NCBI GenBank assembly: GCA_020636215.1
Contig: JACJYG010000005.1
Coordinates: 372,001 to 436,000 of the forward strand
From: Lewinellaceae bacterium
GTDB lineage: Bacteria > Bacteroidota > Bacteroidia > Chitinophagales > Saprospiraceae
DNA length: 64,000 nt
Direction of reading: 5' to 3'
Below the pieces are notes generated by a model that worked only from the letters and a program-made list of their open reading frames with translations, did not search any database and was not told where the DNA came from. The first letter of the stretch is position 1. Each line of letters starts with the position of its first letter. Below are positions 42,598-50,841 of this stretch, piece after piece. A program made the position numbers and the translations under genes.

Positions 42598-45500
42598 TTA
42601 TTTCATCACAGCGAACTTCCCCGTTTCGGCCTGCCCGTTGGGCAGCAGGAGGCGGTAGTAGTATAGCCCCGCCGACAGGGGCCTTGTGTCCCAGCTCAGC
42701 TGGTTTTGGCTTTCTGCCAGGTAGAAGGCGGCCAACAAACTGCCGCCAGGGTTGAACAGCGACAAAGAAGCCCCTTCGGTTCCTTCCGGCAGCCGGCAAC
42801 GAAACTGTACCTTTTCCCTTGCGGGGTTGGGGAAAACTTCCACCAGGCGCTGCCTGTCCATAGGGGCCCTTTCCTCCTGTTGCCTGGGCGGTTGCGCCCG
42901 TAGCTGCTGGCCGACGGTAATGATGGGGTTGTGATAGTATTGGTTGCCGCCATCCACCGCCATGAGGATATTTTCGGCCTGCACAGCAGCCCTGCCCAGG
43001 CTGTTGTCCGCTACTGCTTGTACCCAGGCTTTTTCCTGTGCGCTTATATGCTGCCAGCCCCGGTTATCAGCAACAAGGGTAGCCTGCAATTGTTTGAGCT
43101 GCGCGTAGTAGGCGTGTTCCTGTATCTGGGCTTCCGTAAGTGCAAAGTTCCCAGGAATGGAGGCTAACCCCTGCATAGCACTGGCCGTATCCCGAGCCTG
43201 CAGGAAGGCATCTACACGCTGATAAGCGCCTTCCAAACTGAGCTTGCCTGCAAGTAGGGAACGCACTGTATCCAAAGCCACTCCTGCCGTATCACTTAGA
43301 TAGTGCTGAATAAGTTTGTTGCCGGTGCGGTGGAGCGCCCCGTACGTTGCGGCCATTTCTCTTTCCAGAGAATCACGCGGGCTGCTCGTTGCGCGGGCCT
43401 GTTCCAGTTCACCAAGCTGTTGCTGGCTAAAGGTTGTTTCTGCCAGTATGGCATTCCATACTGCATCTCTGTATAGAAGTTCCGGATTGGCCGCCAGGAT
43501 GTCCTTCTTCTGGGCTGTAGTAAAATTCTGTTGCGCCAAAACCGCTATAGCGGAAGCCTTGGAAAGAAATGGTGAATAGGACAGCAATTGACCTTTGTGG
43601 GATTCGCTATTAACTGGCGTAGTACTTTCAATCATGCTCAGTACACCCTGTTTATCCCCGTTATCAAGCAAACCCTGGTAATAATTGTCCAGCCCCTGGA
43701 ATTCCTGTTTCAGGCTTTGGAAGAGCTGCAAATGGCTGGCAACCTCTTCATCCGGGATTTCGCCGCTTTCGGAGCATTCATTTCTATCTTCCTCAATTCT
43801 AGTTACCTTAAACCCCGGCGAACAAACCGGCTCTTCATTGGCCCCTGGCGCCCAGTAATAGTAGCGGATGGAATTGCCCAGCAGGTTGTCGATATGGGTG
43901 AGGCCCGACTCGCAGGGGGTGAAAATATTGCCTGCGGCAAAATTCCCAGGGTCTATCTGATGGGATGCGATATTTCCCTGGTTCACGCGAATATCGTTGG
44001 AGAATGCCGTATTTGCATTCTGGTTGCAGAGGTATGTCAGGCCACCACCTATAAAAGCACCCAAATTATTCCCATTAGCCAGGTTGCCGATATCCAAACC
44101 GGAAAAGGTGTTGTTGTATATCTCGTTGTAGTCCGCGTGTTGGCCTTCGCTTCCTTCGGGAAGGTTGGTGTCTTTGGCGGTGATGCCGATGGTGGTGTTG
44201 AGGGCGCCGTCCTGGGGTTCAAAGGCGTTTTTTTCAATCCCGAAATTAGAAGAGCGGTCGACAAAGATGCCCGAATGCATGGCCGGGAAATCAATGCCGC
44301 TGTCTACCGGGCGGTTATACCCACCGATGGCAAAGTGGGAATCATTTACATAGGAATAATCTACCCCCCGGATGCTAATCCCTGCGTAGCAGCTTGTGAA
44401 AATGCACTCCCTGGCGGTGAAATTACGCGCCTCGCCAAAACCGTTGGCGTCAATGCCGTATAGCAGGCTGTCAAACCGGCAGGCTCTGGCGTTAAACCTG
44501 GCGCCTTCGCTGCGTATGCCCCGGGCCAGTTGATAATCGTTGGTAAGCTGGCTGGCAGGGCGTTCATCATCGAAAGTGCAATTCCAGAAATCGACGCCGT
44601 TGACAAAGCCCACGTAGGCATGAGCGAAGAACTCATCGAAAGGGTATTGTTCGGTAAGCTTAAAGACACTGTTGTAAATATAGCTTCGGTTATCCAGTTC
44701 TACGCCATTTAATTGATAGGCGTAGTTATAAAAAACAACACCCCAACGGTTATCGGAAAACTCGGCTGAATCCACTCTAAGGATGCCTCCTGTAGTTTGC
44801 GCGGCATTACCTCGTTCAAAGAGGGAGACCCCGATTTCAGCAAATTCGATCTTTGCTCCATTCTTCAACTGCACTGCGCCCTGCTGGCTCGCGTAGTATT
44901 GGTGGGTATTGGGGTTGCCTATCACTTCGATGCCCTGCCAGGTTTCTCCACAAGGGTTTGTAACCTCTCCCTCATCCACGATCAGTTTGCCTCCCGGTTT
45001 AACCGTAATGACGCTTCCTTTGGGCATTCCCACCAGGCACCGGATGGTGAGGCTAGCCCCATTTTCGATTATCAGGTTGCTTCGAAGGTATCGGGTGCTC
45101 TTCCATACGATATGCTCCCCTGTGTGGATAATAATATCCGGTTCGCTTAATTCACAGAAGTCAAATTCAAGGTAACCCGGCTGGTTCACCAGTAAATGGT
45201 ATTGGATGATGCCCAACTGGCATGGAGTAATAGCCGTTGCGGTAACGCCATGGCGCATGATGTTATTGGTGGGGCTTGTTGAACGCCCTGCACAACCTCC
45301 CGTAACGCCGGGGGTGGAGTTTCCATTTAAAAAAACGGAGCACGCTTCGCCCGGAGTATTGCAATCGGCTTCCGTATTCAGGTCGACAAACCTGCATTCA
45401 TTAACACATACAAAACTGTGATGTAACCCCAGGTTATGTAGTATTTCATGGACAGCCACACTCTTGTAATTGACAATGTCTCTTTCGCCTCCATTATAGT

Positions 45501-46470
45501 TTGAAGTATCAAAAATATGGTCGGAGTACATGCCTGCTACTATTGCAGACCCTAACAAGGCGCCAATGCCAGGTGCACTTCCTGAAATATGGGTAAAGGG
45601 CACAGCCATGGAGTCTGTGGGGTTGTTTTGTTGTTCAACGAAAAAAATATCCAGCACTCTTTGGTTATATTCTGTGAATTCCGTTTTCAAATTATTAGGG
45701 TTATTATTATCGTATCCCTGGTTAAAAAAATCATCCGATTCATGGAAGAAAATGCCGCCATAGGAGTCATTGGGGTTGTTTGGTTCAGTATATAGTTTGA
45801 ACCTGATGCCGGACTCTGGCACATGGGCCGCACTGCTTTGGTTGTATTTTTCAAAATCGCCCATCCTTACATTCATATGCCCCAGGAGGTTTGCGGCGGC
45901 AGCCAGCCCATCCAACTCTCCGGGCAATAAAGGTTCTCCTGGTTCTTTGAAGTTGCCTGTGCCGTCAGCTCTCCTGATAAAATGAAAATTAACCCACACC
46001 AAAAGTTGAGGGTGGTGGCTTAGGTTTTCCTGGTCTACAACATAGTTTATTGTTTCGTCACAGTCAGCGGGCAATACACCGGGCGGGTTAATGACTGAAC
46101 CACTGCTGTCTACTACAACGCACTGTGAAATTTGTCCGGCCAGTTGATGGCAGGCACAGAGGCTCAATATCGTATCCAGATAGTGATACACCCTGGCGCC
46201 CTCCTGGCACAACACCCATTCGTCAAGGATGTATTGAGCTCCATTCGTGCCATAGAGCGTCCTCTCCAAAACGCTGCAACTCATGCCGTCAATTACAGTG
46301 TCGCGCACCACTTCATGGACTTCCCCGGTACAGGTGACCATATAACACCTTTTATAGATCCATTTTGCGCCAATAGGCGCAAAATCTGCCTGGGCGCCCA
46401 GGCCAGCGGGCAACAAGAGTTGGAACAGAAGAAACAGCAGGATAAGGTGAGCGCGTTCAGGTACTGCCAT
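42598..46470 (-). CDS. T9SS-exported metzincin-like protease with parallel beta-helix region
   Basis: The ATG at 46470 gives 1290 residues with a signal peptide (AHLILLFLLFQLLLPAGLGAQ). Residues about 180-390 hold a zinc-protease motif VHEILHNLGLHHS (HExxHxxGxxH) and a later NNIMRHG methionine turn, together the metzincin hallmark; a relation to M43 cytophagalysins is likely. A large beta-helix follows (about 460-900, with many N-x-x-F/Y turns such as NFTARECIFTSCYAGISI). Helices then run before the T9SS tail (VEVFPNPAREKVQFR ... KFAVMK). It is exported and may bind or process extracellular material. A T14 tract lies about 90 bp upstream. Substrates are unknown. Confidence 0.8.
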   Translation of the reverse strand: MAVPERAHLILLFLLFQLLLPAGLGAQADFAPIGAKWIYKRCYMVTCTGEVHEVVRDTVIDGMSCSVLERTLYGTNGAQYILDEWVLCQEGARVYHYLDTILSLCACHQLAGQISQCVVVDSSGSVINPPGVLPADCDETINYVVDQENLSHHPQLLVWVNFHFIRRADGTGNFKEPGEPLLPGELDGLAAAANLLGHMNVRMGDFEKYNQSSAAHVPESGIRFKLYTEPNNPNDSYGGIFFHESDDFFNQGYDNNNPNNLKTEFTEYNQRVLDIFFVEQQNNPTDSMAVPFTHISGSAPGIGALLGSAIVAGMYSDHIFDTSNYNGGERDIVNYKSVAVHEILHNLGLHHSFVCVNECRFVDLNTEADCNTPGEACSVFLNGNSTPGVTGGCAGRSTSPTNNIMRHGVTATAITPCQLGIIQYHLLVNQPGYLEFDFCELSEPDIIIHTGEHIVWKSTRYLRSNLIIENGASLTIRCLVGMPKGSVITVKPGGKLIVDEGEVTNPCGETWQGIEVIGNPNTHQYYASQQGAVQLKNGAKIEFAEIGVSLFERGNAAQTTGGILRVDSAEFSDNRWGVVFYNYAYQLNGVELDNRSYIYNSVFKLTEQYPFDEFFAHAYVGFVNGVDFWNCTFDDERPASQLTNDYQLARGIRSEGARFNARACRFDSLLYGIDANGFGEARNFTARECIFTSCYAGISIRGVDYSYVNDSHFAIGGYNRPVDSGIDFPAMHSGIFVDRSSNFGIEKNAFEPQDGALNTTIGITAKDTNLPEGSEGQHADYNEIYNNTFSGLDIGNLANGNNLGAFIGGGLTYLCNQNANTAFSNDIRVNQGNIASHQIDPGNFAAGNIFTPCESGLTHIDNLLGNSIRYYYWAPGANEEPVCSPGFKVTRIEEDRNECSESGEIPDEEVASHLQLFQSLKQEFQGLDNYYQGLLDNGDKQGVLSMIESTTPVNSESHKGQLLSYSPFLSKASAIAVLAQQNFTTAQKKDILAANPELLYRDAVWNAILAETTFSQQQLGELEQARATSSPRDSLEREMAATYGALHRTGNKLIQHYLSDTAGVALDTVRSLLAGKLSLEGAYQRVDAFLQARDTASAMQGLASIPGNFALTEAQIQEHAYYAQLKQLQATLVADNRGWQHISAQEKAWVQAVADNSLGRAAVQAENILMAVDGGNQYYHNPIITVGQQLRAQPPRQQEERAPMDRQRLVEVFPNPAREKVQFRCRLPEGTEGASLSLFNPGGSLLAAFYLAESQNQLSWDTRPLSAGLYYYRLLLPNGQAETGKFAVMK

Positions 46471-46558
46471 AGAGCTGTTTTTGGAATTAACCAAATGGGT
46501 TATTGTGTTGCATTTTAGCTCTTTTGCCAGTGTTTGTATCGTTATGAAGCCTAAGTTA

Positions 46559-46572
46559 TTTTTTTTTTTTTT
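46559..46572. repeat. 14-bp poly-T tract upstream of the metzincin gene
   Basis: Fourteen consecutive T residues (poly-A on the coding strand of the minus-strand gene) lie 89 bp upstream of the metzincin start codon and about 115 bp from the divergent permease promoter. Such homopolymers are prone to slippage and can vary promoter spacing. Confidence 0.8.
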
Positions 46573-46685
46573 GACATTCCAAAGAGCGTCAGAATTTTTT
46601 CCAGGGTTCTTAGCTAAAGCAGTGAAGTCGCTTACGGAATGAATGTTGATTGCCAGCCTTTCAATACACACATCCAGACTTTTTC

Positions 46686-46693
46686 TATCTTTG
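46686..46693 (+). promoter_or_regulatory. promoter -7 element of the permease gene
   Basis: TATCTTTG fully matches TAnnTTTG and is only 6 bp from the ATG at 46700. The transcript would be nearly leaderless. It also rules out the earlier ATG at 46643 as the main start. Confidence 0.5.
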
Positions 46694-46699
46694 CCCCGC

Positions 46700-48007
46700 A
46701 TGAAATTCGAAGCCCTCATAGCACGGCGGGTAGCGGCCACCGGCCAGCAATCCTTTTCCAGGCTCATCCTGCGAATAGCGGTGGCGGCAGTAGCCCTCAG
46801 CGTAGCGGTCATGATCTGCGCCAATGCCCTTATTGCCGGTTTCAAGACGGAGATCAGCTCCAAGATATTTGGTTTCTGGGGGCATATCCATATCACCGAT
46901 ACCGACATCAACCGCTCTTTGCTGGAAGCCTATCCCATCCGCAAAGACCAGCCGTTTTATCCTTCCCTCGATACCGTCCGACAGGTTCAATACCTGGCGG
47001 AGGAAAAATGGTTCGGCAGGAAGGTCGACCGGCTTCGTCAAACGCGCGGGGGTATTCGCCATATCCAGGTATTCGCGATCAAACCCGGTATTATCGAGGC
47101 CGGAAAAAAAAGCGACAAAGAGATCGAGGGCATCATCCTCAAAGGGGTAGGGAAGGATTTCGACTGGGAGTTCATGGACCAGTACATCAAGCGGGGGCGG
47201 CGGCTGGAGATGCCGGACTCTGCTATGTCAAGGGAAATTTTGATTTCCCAACAAACGGCCAACCGCCTGCAAGTCGATACGGGGGATTCTTTCATTGTAC
47301 ACTTTGTGGAGAAAGGAGAACAATTGCAACGGCGCTTTCGCGTCAGCGGCGTCTATCGAACCGGACTGGAAGAATACGACCAGAAGTTTGCCCTGGTCGA
47401 TATCCGCCAGATCCAGCGGTTGTTGGGCTGGACGGAAGGCGAAGTCAGCGGCTTCGAAGTCTTCATCGACGATATCGACGACCTGCAACCCTTAACCGAA
47501 TACATTTATTTCGAACAACTACCTAATAACCTATACGCCGAGTCCATCCGCGATAAACTTCCCGAGATATTCGACTGGCTCGACTTGCAGGATATCAATG
47601 AGGTGGTTATCCTCAGCCTTATGGTTATGGTGGCCATTATCAACATGATCACTGCCCTGATGATCCTCATCCTGGAGCGGACCAACATGATCGGCATCCT
47701 CAAAGCCCTGGGCACAACCAACTGGAGTATCCGGCAGATATTTCTTTATTATGCCGCCTACATTATCATTCTGGGGCTATTCTGGGGCAACTTCATCGGT
47801 ATCAGCCTTTGTTTGTTGCAAGACAAATTTGAGTTCATCAAGCTTAGCGAAGAAAACTACTATCTCTCCACGGCTCCTATAGCCCTCCATTTCTGGCCTA
47901 TATTTCTACTCAACCTGGGCACCCTCGTCGTCACTCTGTTATTCCTGGTCCTGCCTTCTTATCTGGTGACCAACATCAGCCCGGTGAAGGCCATTCGGTT
48001 TAAGTAG
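46700..48007 (+). CDS. LolC/LolE-type (FtsX-family) ABC transporter permease
   Basis: The 435-residue protein begins with a transmembrane helix (LILRIAVAAVALSVAVMICANALI), then a large periplasmic MacB-like domain of about 225 residues. Three more membrane segments follow (VVILSLMVMVAIINMITALMILI; IFLYYAAYIIILGLFWGNF; FLLNLGTLVVTLLFLVLP), the FtsX/LolE layout. The LolCE signature region (ERTNMIGILKALGTTNWSIRQIF) is the coupling helix for the ATPase. It probably moves lipoproteins from the inner membrane or is an ABC permease of similar mechanism; no ATPase gene is adjacent. Leaderless promoter and start are placed by the TATCTTTG element. A tandem repeat follows its stop directly. Confidence 0.85.
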   Translation: MKFEALIARRVAATGQQSFSRLILRIAVAAVALSVAVMICANALIAGFKTEISSKIFGFWGHIHITDTDINRSLLEAYPIRKDQPFYPSLDTVRQVQYLAEEKWFGRKVDRLRQTRGGIRHIQVFAIKPGIIEAGKKSDKEIEGIILKGVGKDFDWEFMDQYIKRGRRLEMPDSAMSREILISQQTANRLQVDTGDSFIVHFVEKGEQLQRRFRVSGVYRTGLEEYDQKFALVDIRQIQRLLGWTEGEVSGFEVFIDDIDDLQPLTEYIYFEQLPNNLYAESIRDKLPEIFDWLDLQDINEVVILSLMVMVAIINMITALMILILERTNMIGILKALGTTNWSIRQIFLYYAAYIIILGLFWGNFIGISLCLLQDKFEFIKLSEENYYLSTAPIALHFWPIFLLNLGTLVVTLLFLVLPSYLVTNISPVKAIRFK

Positions 48008-48008
48008 G

Positions 48009-48088
48009 GAATGTGAGAATGCGGGAATGCGGGAATGCGAGAATGGGAGAATGCGGGAATGCGAGAATGCGAGAATGCGAGAATGGCA
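48009..48088. repeat. 8-bp tandem repeat, ten units (GAATGCGR)
   Basis: Ten contiguous octamers from 48009, mostly GAATGCGA or GAATGCGG with single-base variants (GAATGTGA, GAATGGGA, GAATGGCA). It starts 2 bp after the stop of the permease gene and ends 71 bp before the next start. Period 8 shifts the frame each unit, so it is not coding. Confidence 0.95.
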
Positions 48089-48159
48089 GTTACGCATTTT
48101 GGTATTTCTTCCTACCTTGTAGAGTGTTCTATTTCCTAAGTCATCTATCATTCTTTCCT

Positions 48160-48975
48160 ATGAAGCAGCTCATTACTTTTCTCAGTGCTTTTTTACTATT
48201 CGTGAACCTCGGCAGAAGCCAGGTGGCCATTACTGTTGCGCCTGATTTCACGGTGACGGACATTCACGGAGAACAACACCATTTGTATTCCCTGCTCGAT
48301 GAGGGCAAATACGTGATGATCGACCTGTATGCTTATTGGTGCGGGCCCTGTTGCCAGACGGCGCCGGAGATTAAAAAAGTATATGAAGATTACGGTTGTA
48401 ATACCGGTGATCTTTTTGTCATTGGTTTGGAAGCCGACGGCACCATCGAACAGTGTGAAACCTTTGAAACCAACTGTGGCAGCGCAGGCGGCCACCCGGT
48501 GGCCAGTGGGCTGCAGGGAAGCGGCAGCGAAGCAGTGGATGCCTTTGCACCCCTGGCATTCCCGACTATTATCCTGGTTGCTCCCGACCGCAGCATTATC
48601 CAACAGGATATCTGGCCCTTTTCTTCGGCCGTTGCCGACAATATCCTCTCGCAACTCGAATTGGAGAAGATGGAGTGCGGTACGGTTTCCGGACAATCCA
48701 GCCTGGCTCCTGAGTTCTTCGGCCAGGTAAAAGTTAGTCCCAATCCATTCCGCAGCCGGTTCCTGCTGGATTTCGAAATGGAGGAAAGCGCGCCTCTGCA
48801 ACTGCAAGTAACTAATGCTCTGGGGCAGGTGGTGCTTCAGCGTAATGAAGGGGCCCATACCGCTGGCCGGCAACAGCTTTGGGTCGAAGCGGAGGCTCTG
48901 CCCAATGGCCTTTATTTTATACAGATTAAAGCCGGCGATAAAATTTCCCGGGCGATGCGGATTACCAAGTCATAA
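48160..48975 (+). CDS. T9SS-exported thioredoxin-fold protein
   Basis: The 271-residue protein has a signal peptide (ITFLSAFLLFVNLGRSQ). A TlpA/thioredoxin-like domain with Cys61-x-x-Cys64 (YAYWCGPCC), preceded by APDFTVTDIHGEQH, covers residues about 25-180. It contains cis-Pro at PLAFPTIIL. The C-terminal 80 residues (KVSPNPFRSRFLL to AMRITKS) form a T9SS sorting tail, so the redox domain acts outside the cell or on its surface, which is unusual for thioredoxins. The ATG at 48160 avoids the repeat array that forms the longer frame. An additional cysteine follows the pair (CGPCC). Confidence 0.88.
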   Translation: MKQLITFLSAFLLFVNLGRSQVAITVAPDFTVTDIHGEQHHLYSLLDEGKYVMIDLYAYWCGPCCQTAPEIKKVYEDYGCNTGDLFVIGLEADGTIEQCETFETNCGSAGGHPVASGLQGSGSEAVDAFAPLAFPTIILVAPDRSIIQQDIWPFSSAVADNILSQLELEKMECGTVSGQSSLAPEFFGQVKVSPNPFRSRFLLDFEMEESAPLQLQVTNALGQVVLQRNEGAHTAGRQQLWVEAEALPNGLYFIQIKAGDKISRAMRITKS

Positions 48976-49027
48976 GCCGCAGGAAGAACCTTTGCTAAGA
49001 TTAGGAGTAAGCGTTGAATGGCCAGGC

Positions 49028-49822
49028 ATGAAGGTTTCATTTAAAAAAATCCTGAGGGGCATCAACGGGCGTTATTTGTTGAGGCTATTGCTTTACAAGC
49101 TGGTAGCGATGGCCTTACGCGCCGTGGATGCTGTCCGCTATTTTCCGGGGCGCGTGAAACGTCTGGCCCGGCACTTTCAGGAGGGCTGGGGCAGGCTTCG
49201 GGCGGTGCCCCAGTCGGAATTCGTCAGCCAGACAGCCGGCGGCTCCGTCGCCTGGTGGTGGCTGGAGTTCGTTCTGATGGTGCTCGATTGCCTGGCTTTC
49301 GGGGAGTTATACGAGGCCCTCATGGATTTGCTCAAATTCAATACCCGCCCCCTGACCATCCGGGAAAAGCAATTGGCCCGGCCCATTTTTGGTAAAGCCA
49401 TCAACTACGAACGGGTGCGCATCGATACCTACGCATTTGCCGGCCCGCGGCAGTTCAAGCTATGCTATGTCAGCTTTTACCTGATCAATAGCTGGGGCCG
49501 CATGGACGATGCCCTGCTGGTGCACGAATTAGTTCATGTCTGGCAGTACCAACGTCTGGGCATCGTATACATCCCCCGTGCGCTGCACGCTCAGCGAACA
49601 AAAGAAGGCTATAACTATGGCGGCGCCGAGGGGCTGCAGGCCGCTTTGTCTGACGGCCGCACTTTGCACGATTTTAACCTCGAACAACAAGCCGATATCG
49701 TGGCCGACTACTTCCGAATCCTGGAAGGAGGCTCCCCTCATTGGGGCTATGCCGACCCCACCGCCTTGCCATTGTATGAGTTGTTCGTCCAGCAAGTCAG
49801 TAAACCTGCAGGCCGTGGGTAG
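49028..49822 (+). CDS. HExxH-containing protein of unknown function
   Basis: The ATG at 49028 gives 264 residues; the longer frame overlaps the previous gene and is unlikely. A helical N-terminal half (RYLLRLLLYKLVAMALRAVDAV) contains no clear signal peptide, though a hydrophobic helix occurs near 75-95 (WWWLEFVLMVLDCLAFG). The C-terminal half holds a HELVHVWQYQ motif near residue 166 (HExxH) with a following tyrosine and glutamate-rich stretch (DFNLEQQADIVADYF). This is compatible with a zinc-dependent protease-like or DUF4157-type protein, but a third ligand is not certain. It follows the thioredoxin-like gene by 52 bp. Function unknown. Confidence 0.6.
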   Translation: MKVSFKKILRGINGRYLLRLLLYKLVAMALRAVDAVRYFPGRVKRLARHFQEGWGRLRAVPQSEFVSQTAGGSVAWWWLEFVLMVLDCLAFGELYEALMDLLKFNTRPLTIREKQLARPIFGKAINYERVRIDTYAFAGPRQFKLCYVSFYLINSWGRMDDALLVHELVHVWQYQRLGIVYIPRALHAQRTKEGYNYGGAEGLQAALSDGRTLHDFNLEQQADIVADYFRILEGGSPHWGYADPTALPLYELFVQQVSKPAGRG

Positions 49823-49937
49823 GCTCTCAGGAGGTTTCAGGTTTTACCCGGCCAATTCCGACGGTTATCGGGGGAGGACGGGACAAGTTTGAGGGTTTCA
49901 GGTTTGGGCTATGCAAAGCCTCCACGAGAACAAAAAA

Positions 49938-50177
49938 CATGAGTCATCCCGAATTTTCTGGATGCATTCAAAGCAGGAAAACCCCACTCCTTTAGGGGTG
50001 AAATATCGGGAGAAAGCTACCCAAAAGCCAGTTGCCGTGCCGTCAGGTACGGAATATACCCCTAGCCAGGTGAATATATTCCGTACCTAACCTGCCGGCC
50101 ATACCGGCACGGTAGGCGGGCGGCACAACCTTGGGTATGCTGCAGAAACAATTTTCAAAAATTCGGGATGACTCATG
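49938..50177. repeat. 20-bp terminal inverted-repeat element (240 bp) with inner hairpins
   Basis: CATGAGTCATCCCGAATTTT (49938-49957) is inverted perfectly at 50158-50177. Inside, AGGTACGGAATATA pairs with 50075-50088 over 14 bp and an outer CCGTGCCG/CGGCACGG pair (50035-50042 and 50105-50112) encloses it. No ORF is credible. This looks like a miniature palindromic mobile element. Confidence 0.6.
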
Positions 50178-50474
50178 CGAATTAGGGGCTAAATGCATGC
50201 TATTGTGGAAGCCTGAGATAAAACCAGAGATGGGTAAGCTTTACAGAGCTTGCTGTCCCCCTCACCGAGGCTTGCCCGGCTTGAAAAGACGGGGGCGCGG
50301 GGGAGGTAAAGGTTTTGAAAAGGGGGCAAGAATATTAATCGGACAAGCAAAAGCACCGGCATTTTTTCAAGGAGCATACCACCCCTCCGCCCTACGGGCG
50401 CCTCCCAAAGGGAGGATAGGCTTGGGAGCTCCCAGAGAATCCCGGGATTTAGCCCCTAATTCGGATGACTCATG
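50178..50474. repeat. second nested inverted-repeat element sharing a module with the first
   Basis: CGAATTAGGGGCTAAAT (50178-50194) is inverted exactly at 50447-50463, and GATGACTCATG follows again at 50464-50474. The module GATGACTCATG thus occurs at 50167-50177 and 50464-50474 directly and once inverted near 49938. The two palindromic cassettes abut and share sequence. No coding frame is convincing. Confidence 0.5.
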
Positions 50475-50525
50475 TTTAAAGTACATGGTAGGGCCAAACG
50501 GCCTGCCAACTTCACACTGAACACT

Positions 50526-50773
50526 GACCCACTGACCACCCGACCTAATGACCCACTGACCACCCGACCTCCCGACCACCCGACCTAATGACCTAAAGAC
50601 CTCCCGACCTAATGACCTAAAGACCTCCCGACCTAATGACCTCCAGACCTAAAGACCTTCCGACCTAATGACCTAATGACCTCCCGACCTTCCGACCTTC
50701 CGACCTTCCGACCTCGAGACCTAATGACCTAATGACCTCCAGACCTTCCGACCTAATGACCTAATGACCTACT
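50526..50773. repeat. 31-unit 8-bp tandem repeat array (GACCTNNN)
   Basis: Thirty-one contiguous octamers from 50526 to 50773, with the constant core GACCT (early units GACCC or GACCA) and a variable triplet: AAT, AAA, CCC, TCC, CCA, CGA or ACT. Blocks such as AAT-AAA-CCC recur, showing unequal duplication. It ends 2 bp before the corA promoter -33 element. Period 8 rules out a coding repeat. Confidence 0.95.
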
Positions 50774-50775
50774 GA

Positions 50776-50807
50776 TTTGCTAAGCCAACGTATTAATCGT
50801 ATGTTTG
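50776..50807 (+). promoter_or_regulatory. promoter of corA
   Basis: TTTG at 50776-50779, a 20-bp spacer and TATGTTTG at 50800-50807 match the Bacteroidota TTTG-N19-21-TAnnTTTG promoter. It lies 34 bp before the corA ATG and abuts the octamer array. Confidence 0.6.
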
Positions 50808-50841
50808 TGGCGAAATTTCTCAACCTCATTTTTATGGTCCG

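Noticed and set aside
42533..42799. N-terminal extension of the propeller-like T9SS protein
   Set aside because: Low-complexity read-through; the signal peptide starts at 42532.
46471..46911. N-terminal extension of the metzincin gene
   Set aside because: Added residues have no signal peptide; the signal begins at the ATG at 46470.
50526..50773. CRISPR or coding repeat
   Set aside because: Eight-bp contiguous units with no spacer and frame-shifting period.
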